Positions 26,289 to 35,440 of a stretch of 64,000 nt of DNA are shown here, piece after piece (positions within the stretch are counted from its first letter, which is position 1; every line of letters begins with the position of its first letter). The position numbers were made by a program, and so were the translations under genes. The stretch is from Aquisalibacillus elongatus (GTDB taxonomy: Bacteria; Bacillota; Bacilli; Bacillales; Alkalibacillaceae). The notes under the pieces are model-generated. The model did no database searches and had not been told where the DNA came from. It saw nothing but the letters and a program-made list of their open reading frames with translations. The stretch spans positions 1 through 64,000 of the forward strand of contig NZ_RKRF01000013.1 in the NCBI RefSeq assembly GCF_003843875.1, in the 5' to 3' direction.

Positions 26289-28009
26289 AATAAACCCTCG
26301 CGATCGAGGTTTTCATAGATCCTTTGCCATAAGTCTTTGTGCCACTTCATATTATGATCACGTTCCGTCACCACTTCAATGACGTCCTGGCCGTCTATCG
26401 GTTTTTGATAAGCTTCCTTAAATGACTCAACGGTCTCTGGTGCTACATAATCAAAACCTAACGCTTCGACCATTTGTTTAACAGGCGGGTTAAATGGTGT
26501 GCCAAATAAAGCTTCAAAATGCTTTTTCTCCTGGTACTGTGGCAAAAATGAAAAGATCCCGCCGCCATTATTATTTAGCACAATCACCCGAATCGGCAAT
26601 TGATACTGCCTTGCAATAAACAACGCCGTATAGTCATGTAAAAACGTCACATCACCTAATATTAACGTCACTGGAACGCCTGTCGCACTGACACCTATTG
26701 CTGTTGAAATAACACCGTCAATGCCGTTAGCACCCCGATTCGCCATCACTTCAACTTTTCGATTTTCATTTAAGAAAAACGTATCCATATCACGGATCGG
26801 CATACTGCTTCCGACGAAAATAACTTGTCCTTCTTTTGACTCTTCTGAAACCGATAAAACTGCTGAACCTTCCGTCAGTTCATCTTTTGCTTCTCTTAAA
26901 ATCGATTGTGCAATCTCATCATTATTTAGCCAGAAACGCTGCCAGTCAGAGTCTAAATCAGGTTTCTCTGACTGAATTAATTGTTTTAAAAATGCCGCCG
27001 GTTCACTATAGACCATCGTCGTGTCTATGCTCGTCGGCTCACGATGCCCTTGGTTTTCATCCACTACGATGTGCACAGATGGCTGTTGTTTCGTGATCCA
27101 TTGCAAATAGGGTTTGGATACAGGCATCGGACCAAAACGAACAATAAAATCAACCTCTAAAGACTCACGAATTTCTGGCTGTTTTAAAATAGCATCGTAG
27201 GTTGGAATAATGTATGAGTGAACACCCGCTGTTTGGCGTAAGTTAGAAAGCACATCCGCTAACACCGGAATCTCCCATTTTTCTGCAAGCTCAAGGACTA
27301 ATTCACGTTCATTTTCTGACTTAAGCTCACCACACACGATCACGCCGCGTCCTAGTCCCTTTAACTGATTTAGAACATCATTTACCGCTTCATCCGGAAG
27401 TTGTTCTCTTCCTGTGATAAAATTCACATGCGATGGCTCACAACTTCCCCAAAGATTCGGTAACGATAAATCAGGAATAAGCGGATCGCGCATCGGAAAA
27501 TTCAGTTGAACCGGCCCTTGATTATGATCGCTTGATACCGAATACGCCCGACTTGCCTGTCTTCTGGCATACCGTTTCATTTGATCTGTATTTTCAGGAA
27601 TCGCCATTTCATGAAAATATTTCGTGTAATCGCCATACATTTTGATCTGATCAATCGCCTGTGGCGCCCCGTTATCTCTAAGTTCGTGCGGACGGTCAGC
27701 AGTTAACACAATAAGCGGAACGCGACTGTAATAGGCCTCTACTATAGCCGGATAATAGTTAGCCGTAGCCGTCCCAGACGTACAAACTAACGCAACCGGT
27801 TTTTGCGTTCTTTTGGCGATTCCTAACGCAAAAAACGCAGAAGACCTTTCGTCAAAATGGACCCATTCCTGAATAGACGGATGTTCTGAAAACGTCATCG
27901 CTAAAGGCGTCGACCTTGAACCTGGTGAAATCACTACATGCTGAAGGCCATTTTGATACAATTCATCTATAAAATTGCTAACGAAATACGTTTGTTCTCC
28001 CATATTCAT
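26285..28009 (-). CDS. menD: SEPHCHC synthase
   Basis: A 574-residue ThDP-dependent enzyme condensing 2-oxoglutarate-derived succinic semialdehyde with isochorismate. N-terminal PYR domain with VISPGSRSTPL and the conserved Glu (AIVEAYYSRVPL), central domain, and C-terminal PP domain with the ThDP/Mg motif GDVTFLHDYTAL ... NNNGGGIF. ATG 28009 has GGAGG nine bases upstream within the end of menF, and overlaps the menF stop by four bases. Confidence 0.97.
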   Translation of the reverse strand: MNMGEQTYFVSNFIDELYQNGLQHVVISPGSRSTPLAMTFSEHPSIQEWVHFDERSSAFFALGIAKRTQKPVALVCTSGTATANYYPAIVEAYYSRVPLIVLTADRPHELRDNGAPQAIDQIKMYGDYTKYFHEMAIPENTDQMKRYARRQASRAYSVSSDHNQGPVQLNFPMRDPLIPDLSLPNLWGSCEPSHVNFITGREQLPDEAVNDVLNQLKGLGRGVIVCGELKSENERELVLELAEKWEIPVLADVLSNLRQTAGVHSYIIPTYDAILKQPEIRESLEVDFIVRFGPMPVSKPYLQWITKQQPSVHIVVDENQGHREPTSIDTTMVYSEPAAFLKQLIQSEKPDLDSDWQRFWLNNDEIAQSILREAKDELTEGSAVLSVSEESKEGQVIFVGSSMPIRDMDTFFLNENRKVEVMANRGANGIDGVISTAIGVSATGVPVTLILGDVTFLHDYTALFIARQYQLPIRVIVLNNNGGGIFSFLPQYQEKKHFEALFGTPFNPPVKQMVEALGFDYVAPETVESFKEAYQKPIDGQDVIEVVTERDHNMKWHKDLWQRIYENLDREGLL

Positions 28010-29385
28010 TGAGAGATGCCTCCTAAAGCCTCGAGCATCGGCGTAAACTTAAGCTTCGTTTCTTCGTATTCCTCTTGTGGATCTGATTCTTCGACAATTC
28101 CGCAACCTGCAAATAACGTCGCCTGGTCTTTTTGAACTAATGCAGAGCGAATAGCGACCGCAAACTCACCGTTTCCTTGATGGTCCACCCAACCGATAGG
28201 TGCAGCATACCAACCTCGTTCAAACGGCTCGTAATGCTTAATAAAACGCATCGCTTCGTTTCGCGGTTCACCACCTAATGCTGGTGTCGGATGAAGTTTT
28301 TTAATCAAATCAAAAATCGAATTCGAATGCTTAAGCTTCGCTGTAACAGGTGTATATAAATGCTGTAATGCTCTTAGTGGATAAATGACCGGTTTTTCAG
28401 GTATATCAACCGAATCCGTTAACGGTTCAACCGCTTCTTTAATCATATTCACGACGTATTGATGCTCGTTGCGATTTTTTTCATCATTTAGTAAAGAGGA
28501 AGCTAATGCCTCATCTTCTTCGAGCGTTTCGCCACGCGAGATTGTTCCCGCTAAGCACGTCGATAATAATTCATCACCATCGACACGGACTAAACGTTCA
28601 GGTGTCGCGCTCACAAAGACTTCTTCTCCTTGGTCAAAAACATAAATGAAACTGTCTTTCTGCTGATTAACCATTCGCTCTAAGACGCTGTTAATTGGAA
28701 TCACTTGTTCAAACGTCGCCTCTAATTCTCGAGCCAATACGACTTTGCCAAGCTCTCCACTTTTAATCGAAGCGACAGCTTGTTCAATTAACTGGTTCCA
28801 ATTGCGATAATCTAGACTATTCGTCGAAACCAAGTCCGTTTTATTCTCAGCAGCAGATGAAACTCCTTGTTCCCAATTTTTCAACCTATTGACCAGTTGA
28901 TCTAAGTCCGTATTCTGTGACACCGTCACGTTATATGTCATATAACTGTTTTCATTAAACACAGATAGCATCATCTCAGGCAAAACCATTAAACCTGGTT
29001 CAAAACTACTCCACTTATCACTGCTTATTTTTTCATTAAAAGAAAATCCGCCCATTAACATAGGGCCTGTCCCTTTTGGTGCCTCATTTGGAATACTAAT
29101 GTTTGATATGAAGTGGTTCCACTGTTCCTTCATTGAATCAAAACGTTGTTTACCTTTTGATTCAAACGTTTCCAATTGTCCAACACCAATAAAGAAAGTA
29201 CCCTCTTTTGGGTCTTTCCAAAACGTTCGAACGAGTTCCTGTCTGTCAAATGATGCAAAAAAATCAACCGGATTTATATCATCAATCGATTCAACGATTG
29301 AAACATTAACCTGTTCATGTTTGTTCAATTGTTCTTGGATCGTCATCAGTTGTTCTCTCAACGAAAGCTGTTTCGTCTGTAACAT
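28006..29385 (-). CDS. menF: Isochorismate synthase
   Basis: A 459-residue chorismate-utilising enzyme giving isochorismate, first step of the menaquinone branch. C-terminal catalytic domain shows KVVLARELE, the active-site region LHPTPALGGEPR and the Mg-binding EERxxP-type end (CGIVEESDPQEEYEET). First gene of the operon, GGAGG precedes the ATG. A short inverted repeat (ATGACTT/AAGTCAT at 29402-29422) lies just before the ribosome-binding site. Confidence 0.95.
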   Translation of the reverse strand: MLQTKQLSLREQLMTIQEQLNKHEQVNVSIVESIDDINPVDFFASFDRQELVRTFWKDPKEGTFFIGVGQLETFESKGKQRFDSMKEQWNHFISNISIPNEAPKGTGPMLMGGFSFNEKISSDKWSSFEPGLMVLPEMMLSVFNENSYMTYNVTVSQNTDLDQLVNRLKNWEQGVSSAAENKTDLVSTNSLDYRNWNQLIEQAVASIKSGELGKVVLARELEATFEQVIPINSVLERMVNQQKDSFIYVFDQGEEVFVSATPERLVRVDGDELLSTCLAGTISRGETLEEDEALASSLLNDEKNRNEHQYVVNMIKEAVEPLTDSVDIPEKPVIYPLRALQHLYTPVTAKLKHSNSIFDLIKKLHPTPALGGEPRNEAMRFIKHYEPFERGWYAAPIGWVDHQGNGEFAVAIRSALVQKDQATLFAGCGIVEESDPQEEYEETKLKFTPMLEALGGISQ

Positions 29386-29565
29386 AGTTAAGCCTCCATT
29401 AATGACTTCTTCAAAAAGTCATCAAACTCAAAAAACACTCTTTTATTATTGTATGACTTTTTTTCACATCCGACAAGACTAACGCCATGTACCACTTATT
29501 GACATACCCTTCTCCTTTATCTAAACTATGTTTAGATTGAGAAGCTTTATAGAGTATGGAAAGGG

Positions 29566-30522
29566 ATGACGAAATTGTCGAATGAACAAACAACAAAAGA
29601 CGTCTTAGGGAAAAAATCAGGTTTTCAAATCTGGTGGCGAATGCTAAGGCCTCACACCTTAACAGCTTCATTTATACCGGTTTTTGTCGGAACCGTTATG
29701 GCAAGCATATATACATCGATTCACGCAGGATTGTTCCTTGCGATGCTGACTGCGTCTATTTTAATTCAGGCCGCAACAAATATGTTTAACGAGTATTATG
29801 ACTTTGTTAAAGGGTTAGATACAGAAGAATCGGTAGGTATTGGCGGAACAATCGTCCGGGATGGTATAGCACCTGAAAAAGTACGTAATCTGGCATTTAT
29901 ATTTTATGGGATCGCCGTCGTTTTAGGGTTTTATATATGTATTCAAACGACTTTCTGGATTGCGGTAATCGGTATTATTTCTATGTTATTCGGATACCTT
30001 TACACTGGCGGGCCTTATCCAATTGCTTATTCTCCATTTGGCGAGCTTTTCTCAGGATTTTTCATGGGAACGATTATTATTGGCATCAGTTATTATATTC
30101 AAATTGAAGTCATCACTGGCGAGGCTCTTTTATTATCACTTCCAATCGCAGTGTTAATCGGCGCCATTATGCTTTCGAATAATATACGCGATTTAGAAGG
30201 CGATAAAGAGAATGGTCGTAAAACGTTAGCCATTTTAGTAGGACGCAACAATGCAATCGGCGTGTTAGCTGGATTTTTCTTGGCTGCTTATGGACTAACC
30301 ATTGCATTTATGATCATGGGGATCATGCCTATTTGGGGACTTATTACATTGTTAAGTGCTAAAAAAGCGTTTAACGCCATTCAAGTGTTTAAAAACAACC
30401 ATACACCTCTTGAGATGATGCCTGCGATGAAATTCACAGCGCAGACCAACACGATTTTTGGTTTTTTATACGGAATAGCATTTTTACTCAACCATCTTTA
30501 TGCCCTACAGACTTTATCGTAA
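29566..30522 (+). CDS. menA: 1,4-Dihydroxy-2-naphthoate polyprenyltransferase
   Basis: A 318-residue UbiA-family membrane prenyltransferase attaching the isoprenoid tail to DHNA. The first Asp-rich motif NEYYDFVKGLD (about residue 86) and the second region NNIRDLEGDKENGRKT are both present, among eight or nine membrane helices. It is divergent from menF, so both halves of the pathway share a promoter region. ATG 29566 sits close behind GGAAAGGG; a TTG three codons on (29575) is an alternative start. Confidence 0.95.
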   Translation: MTKLSNEQTTKDVLGKKSGFQIWWRMLRPHTLTASFIPVFVGTVMASIYTSIHAGLFLAMLTASILIQAATNMFNEYYDFVKGLDTEESVGIGGTIVRDGIAPEKVRNLAFIFYGIAVVLGFYICIQTTFWIAVIGIISMLFGYLYTGGPYPIAYSPFGELFSGFFMGTIIIGISYYIQIEVITGEALLLSLPIAVLIGAIMLSNNIRDLEGDKENGRKTLAILVGRNNAIGVLAGFFLAAYGLTIAFMIMGIMPIWGLITLLSAKKAFNAIQVFKNNHTPLEMMPAMKFTAQTNTIFGFLYGIAFLLNHLYALQTLS

Positions 30523-30572
30523 TAAGAGTATAATTTTTTTCATCCAAACCACTATAAAAAGGAGAGGGAAAT

Positions 30573-30959
30573 ATGGAGTTTGATCACACACTTTTTGAAA
30601 CGTTAGATATTGAGGTTGTAAAATCCGAAAAGGATAAAGTCATTTTGGAAATGCCGGTTACATCAAAGGTGCACCAGCCTTTAGGCTATTTGCATGGTGG
30701 GGCTTCAGTTGCCTTAGCTGAATCTGCTGCAAGTATCGGCGGATTTTTAAATGTTGATCCTGAAAAACAAGGTGTCTTTGGCATTGAAATTAATGCAAAT
30801 CACGTTAAAAGTAAACGTGACGGCGTTGTTAGAGCAGTTGCTAAGCCTATTCATATCGGTAAATCAACCATGGTTTGGGAGATTAAGATCCTAGACGAAC
30901 GTGATCAACTCATTTCCGTATCTCGTTGTACATTAGGTGTTGTTCAACGAAAATCATGA
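30573..30959 (+). CDS. menI: Hotdog-fold thioesterase, likely DHNA-CoA thioesterase
   Basis: A 128-residue PaaI/YuxO-type hotdog thioesterase. The active-site loop GYLHGGASVALAESAAS supplies the acidic residue (Glu in ALAES) and the HGG turn. Position directly behind menA suggests the missing step: hydrolysis of DHNA-CoA to DHNA before prenylation, as done by YuxO/MenI in B. subtilis. Assignment to MenI is by family and neighbours, not proven by sequence. RBS GGAGAGGG. Confidence 0.78.
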   Translation: MEFDHTLFETLDIEVVKSEKDKVILEMPVTSKVHQPLGYLHGGASVALAESAASIGGFLNVDPEKQGVFGIEINANHVKSKRDGVVRAVAKPIHIGKSTMVWEIKILDERDQLISVSRCTLGVVQRKS

Positions 30960-30968
30960 GGTGAGGCT

Positions 30969-31325
30969 ATGGATGAACGTTTAAAGATTGAATTAAAGCG
31001 TCAGCTTCTCGAGGATAAAAAACGCGTCGAAGAGGAGCTGCAATCGTTTGAAACAGACAAGTCGTTTATTGAAGATAGTGTAGGGGAGTTAAACTCAGTC
31101 GACCAACAACATCCGGCTGATACTGGTACTGAAATGTACGAACGTGAAAAAGATATAACATTTCACGTTAGAGCTGAAGAAGAATTACACGAAATCGATA
31201 ATGCGCTCAGAAAAATGGAAGAAGGCACGTATGGCATTTGCGAACGAACGGGAAAACCAATTCCAGACGAACGTTTGAAAGCCATGCCAACCGCCCGATA
31301 TACGATAGAAGCAAGCCAATCATAG
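30969..31325 (+). CDS. yteA: YteA-family TraR/DksA-like sporulation protein
   Basis: A 118-residue coiled-coil plus C-terminal DksA-like tail. The tail reads GICERTGKPIPDERLKAMP; only one of the four zinc cysteines remains, as in B. subtilis YteA, so zinc is probably not bound. The helical part has the family's HPADTGTEMYEREKDI. It follows menI by nine bases and probably shares its transcript. The stop codon lies inside the terminator stem. Role in sporulation is inferred from the family name. Confidence 0.85.
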   Translation: MDERLKIELKRQLLEDKKRVEEELQSFETDKSFIEDSVGELNSVDQQHPADTGTEMYEREKDITFHVRAEEELHEIDNALRKMEEGTYGICERTGKPIPDERLKAMPTARYTIEASQS

Positions 31326-31346
31326 TCCTATATGGTTGGCTTTTTT
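31314..31346 (+). terminator. Terminator overlapping the yteA stop
   Basis: Stem AGCCAATCATA / TATGGTTGGCT, six-base loop, then TTTTTT. Its 5' arm contains the last codons and stop of yteA. Confidence 0.9.
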
Positions 31347-31407
31347 CCTTGTTTAAAACGGTCTGTCTCTGGACAAAATGGAAATAGTGTCTGGAGGGGG
31401 AAGCGCC

Positions 31408-32412
31408 ATGATTTACAAACTCAAACGATGGTATTTTAAAGTGCCACAATTTTTAAGGTTGTTTGTGACAGTCATATTATCTATGTCTATTTTTGGGTAT
31501 ATTATGAGAATTTTAGAACCCGATAATTTCAAGACTGTTTTTGACGGAATATGGTGGGCATTTATCACTGGGTCAACCATCGGTTACGGTGATTTTGTGC
31601 CTCAAACAACTATTGGCCGGCTAGTTGCCATTGTTTTAATAATGGCAGGCGGAGGGGTGTTAACTTTTTACATGATTTCATTTTCTAGAAGTACAGTATC
31701 AAGAGAAAAATCCTATGCAGAGGGTAAAGTATCATTTAAAGGAAAGGATCATTACATTATTGTCGGCTGGAACGAGCGGACAAGAAGGCTTATTAAATTA
31801 CTTCATGATCAGTACCAAGATGAGACATCGATAGTATTAATAGATGAATCAATCCAACAAGACCCGATTGATGTGACTTACGTCCATTTTATTAAAGGCG
31901 ATCCAAGCTTAGATGACACGTGGAAAAAAGCGAATATCGATCACGCTAAAAAAATCATTATTACATCTGATCAATCAAAATATGAGCGTGATGCAGATAC
32001 GTATTCGATTTTAATTACAATAACGGCTAGAGGTCTTAACAGTAAAATCCCTGTTTTGGTTGAAATTTTAACGAGTACGCAAAAAGCCAATGCCGTGCGC
32101 GCTGGTGCGAGTGAGGCTATTTGTACAAATGAATCGACGAGCACCTTATTTTTTCATGAATTAACAAGCCATCAACAAATTCAAACATTTGAATACGTCA
32201 TGTCATTGTTATCTGATCAGGAATTTATTAAACATAATGTGGCGGACCAATGGAAGGGTCATACAATTGTAGAGTTGACGTATAAAATGAAGAAGGAGGG
32301 TCTTTTGCTTCTCGGATTAATTCGCGAAGAAGAGATTATTATGAATCCAGACCCTCAAATTGAGTTAGTTGAAGGAGACCAAATCATTTTCTCAGAAAAA
32401 CTAATGGAGTAA
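31408..32412 (+). CDS. yugO: Two-TM potassium channel with RCK (TrkA) domain, YugO-like
   Basis: A 334-residue K+ channel: helix (about residues 12-33), pore with selectivity filter STIGYGDF, second helix (AIVLIMAGGGVLTFYMISF), then a RCK Rossmann domain (IIVGWNERTRRLI) and a C-terminal TrkA-C-like part. In B. subtilis YugO releases K+ during biofilm electrical signalling. Adjacent yugN supports orthology. ATG 31408 is chosen with GGAGGGGG seven bases upstream. The 3' end overlaps the convergent yugN by 12 bases. Confidence 0.87.
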   Translation: MIYKLKRWYFKVPQFLRLFVTVILSMSIFGYIMRILEPDNFKTVFDGIWWAFITGSTIGYGDFVPQTTIGRLVAIVLIMAGGGVLTFYMISFSRSTVSREKSYAEGKVSFKGKDHYIIVGWNERTRRLIKLLHDQYQDETSIVLIDESIQQDPIDVTYVHFIKGDPSLDDTWKKANIDHAKKIIITSDQSKYERDADTYSILITITARGLNSKIPVLVEILTSTQKANAVRAGASEAICTNESTSTLFFHELTSHQQIQTFEYVMSLLSDQEFIKHNVADQWKGHTIVELTYKMKKEGLLLLGLIREEEIIMNPDPQIELVEGDQIIFSEKLME

Positions 32413-32808
32413 CGCCCGTTCGACTTTTTGCAATACTTGTTCAGCTTCTTCCACATATTGTGCATCCACCTCTGCATCAGGATCTTCAGGAGCCGCAAAC
32501 TGATTAAAAGTTCCAGTAGCATTATTCGAAATACCCTGCTGATCCGTGCCCGATTCAAATCGATGCGCCAAAACAAATGGTTTTCCAATTCGAACTTGCG
32601 TATCCGGTTCATCTAAGCTACCAATTTCAGTCGAAACTGGGATTCGTAAAAAAACATACTTCTCCGTATCGGATTCAATTTTGTAATCAAAATAAGCATG
32701 ATTGTATTCCCAATTTCCACCGATGACAAAGTCTAACCGTTTTAATATATTTTCTAATTCATCAAAGTCAAACATTTGGTTATCAATACCAGATTCTAGC
32801 TGTTTCAT
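32401..32808 (-). CDS. yugN: YugN-like family protein
   Basis: A 135-residue soluble protein of the YugN-like family, recognised from segments such as NWEYNHAYFDYKI and the FVLAHRFESG ... FNQFAAPEDPD region. Function unknown; in B. subtilis it also neighbours the YugO K+ channel. Start ATG 32808 has GAGGTGATGAG upstream. The stop lies inside the end of yugO on the other strand. Confidence 0.87.
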   Translation of the reverse strand: MKQLESGIDNQMFDFDELENILKRLDFVIGGNWEYNHAYFDYKIESDTEKYVFLRIPVSTEIGSLDEPDTQVRIGKPFVLAHRFESGTDQQGISNNATGTFNQFAAPEDPDAEVDAQYVEEAEQVLQKVERALLH

Positions 32809-32876
32809 CTCATCACCTCACCCCTAGTATGTACGCCAAAGGGATTATCATGTATAACGAATCGTGACTTTTCATA

Positions 32877-32927
32877 AGTGCTTAATACACCTCGATTACT
32901 GCTTAATAAGGCAAATTTAGTGCTTAA
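32877..32927. repeat. 21-nt phased repeat array A2 (core AGTGCTTAA)
   Basis: Three cores, AGTGCTTAA, ACTGCTTAA and AGTGCTTAA, start at 32877, 32898 and 32919, exactly 21 nt apart. The core is that of array A1 (9141-9233). It lies between the alcohol dehydrogenase terminator and the 5' end of yugN. Confidence 0.85.
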
Positions 32928-32934
32928 TTATGAA

Positions 32935-32964
32935 AAAACCTTCAGCTCGCGAGCTGAAGGTTTT
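32935..32964 (-). terminator. Terminator of the alcohol dehydrogenase gene
   Basis: Perfect palindrome AAAACCTTCAGCTC / GAGCTGAAGGTTTT with a minimal loop (CG), flanked by A and T tracts. Confidence 0.93.
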
Positions 32965-32970
32965 CGCCAT

Positions 32971-34134
32971 TTATAATGACATTTCTAAAATCTGTCTTAC
33001 ATCTTCATCTTGTAATTTATTGAAGTTACCAAACGGGCCGCGCTTCATCGCACGATCAACCATTAGATCAATTTGTGATGCATCAATATCATAATCAGCT
33101 AAACGTGATGGTGCGCCTAGGGCTGTCCAGAATTCGCGTAAACGCTCAATTCCTTCATACGCCACTTCTTGAGCAGATTTTCCAGTTGGATCAACACCAA
33201 ACACTCTCACAGCCATTTGCTTAAAGCGTTCTGGCTGAACATCGACATTATGCTTCATCCAGTTCGGGAAGATGATCGCAAGTCCACCAGCATGCGGGAT
33301 ATCATAAACCGCTGAAACCGCGTGTTCAATATTGTGTGACGCCCAGTCACCACGCGTTCCCATTTGAAGCATGCCGTTTAACGCGACGGTACCTGAATAC
33401 ATAATCGTCTCGCGATACTCATATGAATCTAAATTATTAATCAGCTTCGGTGCCGTTTCAATAACAGTTCTTAAAACACCTTCGCACATACGATCTTGTA
33501 CAGGGGCATTTGTAGGACGATAAAAGTACTGTTCAAATACGTGACTCATCATATCTACAATGCCATAGATTGTTTGGTCTTTTGGCACTGAATAAGTATG
33601 AACCGGGTCCAAAATCGAAAATTGAGGGTACAACAACGGTGAACCCCAGCCATATTTCTCATTCGTCTCCCAATTCGTAATAACAGATCCTGCGTTCATC
33701 TCTGAACCAGTCGCTGCAAGTGTCAACACCGTACCAAGTGGTAGTGCATCTTCAGGAGCTACTTTTTTCGTTACAAGATCCCAAGCATCTCCATCATACT
33801 TGGCAGCTGCAGCAATCGTTTTCGTCGCATCGATAACACTACCGCCACCTACTGCTAAAAGAAAATCAATGCTATTTTCCTTACAGAAATCTGCACCTTT
33901 TCTTACGGTTGATAATCTAGGATTCGGCTCAACACCACCGAATTCAAATGGCTCATAACCATGATCTTTTAATTTCTTTTCAACATTTGCAAAAATACCA
34001 TTGCGCTTAATACTGCCTCCGCCATAAACAATTAACACTCGATTAACACCTTCAGGAATTAAATTGGGAAGGCTCTCAAGCTGTCCACGGCCGAAAACTA
34101 ATTGAGTCGGATTATAAAACGTGAAATTTTCCAT
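32971..34134 (-). CDS. yugJ: Iron-containing alcohol dehydrogenase (YugJ/BdhA-like)
   Basis: A 387-residue group III alcohol dehydrogenase, probably NAD(P)H-dependent butanol/aldehyde reduction. The nucleotide-binding GGGS and [10 protein letters not shown] motifs are in the N-terminal half. Metal ligands appear as the Asp/His of [11 protein letters not shown] and the two histidines of the [19 protein letters not shown] stretch. B. subtilis yugJ/yugK occupy the same place between yugI and yugN; a single copy is present here. GGAG-type site before the ATG. Confidence 0.9.
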   Translation of the reverse strand: MENFTFYNPTQLVFGRGQLESLPNLIPEGVNRVLIVYGGGSIKRNGIFANVEKKLKDHGYEPFEFGGVEPNPRLSTVRKGADFCKENSIDFLLAVGGGSVIDATKTIAAAAKYDGDAWDLVTKKVAPEDALPLGTVLTLAATGSEMNAGSVITNWETNEKYGWGSPLLYPQFSILDPVHTYSVPKDQTIYGIVDMMSHVFEQYFYRPTNAPVQDRMCEGVLRTVIETAPKLINNLDSYEYRETIMYSGTVALNGMLQMGTRGDWASHNIEHAVSAVYDIPHAGGLAIIFPNWMKHNVDVQPERFKQMAVRVFGVDPTGKSAQEVAYEGIERLREFWTALGAPSRLADYDIDASQIDLMVDRAMKRGPFGNFNKLQDEDVRQILEMSL

Positions 34135-34196
34135 ACTATTACTCCTTTCTTACAGTAACTAATTTTTATTATGAGGAAAATCATAAAATTAATCAA

Positions 34197-34234
34197 AAAA
34201 AGTGTCTTCAAGAATTTATCTTAAAGACACTTTT
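34197..34234 (-). terminator. Terminator of yugI
   Basis: Stem AAAAGTGTCTT / AAGACACTTTT (with extra AAG/CTT pairing) flanked by A and T runs just after the yugI stop. Confidence 0.88.
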
Positions 34235-34238
34235 CAAC

Positions 34239-34622
34239 TTAATTTCGATAAGTTTGTTCACGATCTTCGGACTGTTCAATCCACTCTTCAAGCTTATCCT
34301 TTAACACGTTAAAACCAGTTCCTTCCTGGTCTGAGCTTGAAGCAGCAACTGTTTGCTTTTGCTTTTTGTTATTTGGCTTTTCTTCAGTTGCACGGATTGA
34401 TAAGGAATATTTTCCTCCATCTTCATCAACATTTAGGACTTTTACCTTAACGTCATCGCCAATTGAAAGATGATCGTTAACATCCTTTACATAACCGTGT
34501 GTAACTTCTGAAATATGAACAAGCCCTTGCACGTTTTCGTCGATTTCAACAAAAGCACCATAAGGCTGGATGCCTGTTACTTTCCCCTCAACGACTTGTC
34601 CTTCTTCGATGATCTTTGACAT
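34239..34622 (-). CDS. yugI: S1-domain RNA-binding protein, general stress protein 13
   Basis: A 127-residue protein with one S1 domain (about residues 6-77): VVEGKVTGIQPYGAFVEI, QGLVHISE and VKVKVLNVDEDGGKYSLSI are classic. The C-terminal third is charged and disordered. B. subtilis YugI (GSP13) binds ribosomes. ATG 34622 is preferred, with GGGAG nine bases upstream. Confidence 0.92.
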   Translation of the reverse strand: MSKIIEEGQVVEGKVTGIQPYGAFVEIDENVQGLVHISEVTHGYVKDVNDHLSIGDDVKVKVLNVDEDGGKYSLSIRATEEKPNNKKQKQTVAASSSDQEGTGFNVLKDKLEEWIEQSEDREQTYRN

Positions 34623-34794
34623 ATTATACAACTCCCGATACCTATTTCTTTGCACAATTTCGTATTCTAACATATTATGGCCTTATTATCAAAAATCATC
34701 AGGGAAAACATAACATAACACTGGTTATAAAACTGGTCGTAAAGTTTCAAAAGAAATCTGTGAATACGGATTGACCTTATTTAAAGAGGGTAAT

Positions 34795-35343
34795 CTATAA
34801 TTGTTTTTTTATAGGTTCAAATTCAAATAGTTTACCCTCATAAACCATCTCTAGCTGTTCATTTTTGCGGAAATCATCAGGGGTGACCATTGCTGGGAGT
34901 TTATTCCAAAGTTTAATCCCCGAACGTTGTAATACCTCTGCGACAAACTGCGAACAAAAATATGAATTGCTAAATTCTATTGGTTCTTTAAATGAGACAC
35001 CGAGTACACCTAAAATATTATATAGAAATTTATCATCATTTTTTATAAATACATTTAAAATTCGCTTCATTTTCTCCTTTTCCCGCTCTGTAACGTTCAA
35101 CCTATAAATCACACAAGTGGTCTCTTTATATCGACTATATGTACCAGTTAAAATATCTTCTTTAACAAATCCACCATGCATAGGATTTCTAGGATTTTTC
35201 CTTCCAAAACTATACATTTCATGAAGTTCTGCATCGAACGAGATCGATGCGTGATTATAAGGCGCTCTCGTGTATGTTTTAATTAAACTTGTAAATAAAG
35301 TACCTGTATTCGAAAGTACGATGTACACTTCTTGGCTACTCAT
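34795..35343 (-). CDS. Permuted papain-like (NlpC/YiiX type) amidase or peptidase
   Basis: A 182-residue YiiX-like protein of the permuted NlpC/P60 fold. The catalytic His comes first (APYNHASI, His31) and the Cys later (SYFCSQFVAEVL, Cys130), the order that defines the permuted group. Acidic EMYSFG follows the His. No signal peptide, so it should act in the cytoplasm; substrates in this group include lipids and peptides. Of two adjacent ATGs the second (35343) is better spaced from GAGGGG. Confidence 0.8.
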   Translation of the reverse strand: MSSQEVYIVLSNTGTLFTSLIKTYTRAPYNHASISFDAELHEMYSFGRKNPRNPMHGGFVKEDILTGTYSRYKETTCVIYRLNVTEREKEKMKRILNVFIKNDDKFLYNILGVLGVSFKEPIEFSNSYFCSQFVAEVLQRSGIKLWNKLPAMVTPDDFRKNEQLEMVYEGKLFEFEPIKKQL

Positions 35344-35440
35344 CATATCCCCTCTTTGAAAGTGCTAAAAAATTCTCACTTTTCATTATATACTATTTAC
35401 TGTAAAATGAATGCAGTTTTATTTTAAACGAGGTGAAATT

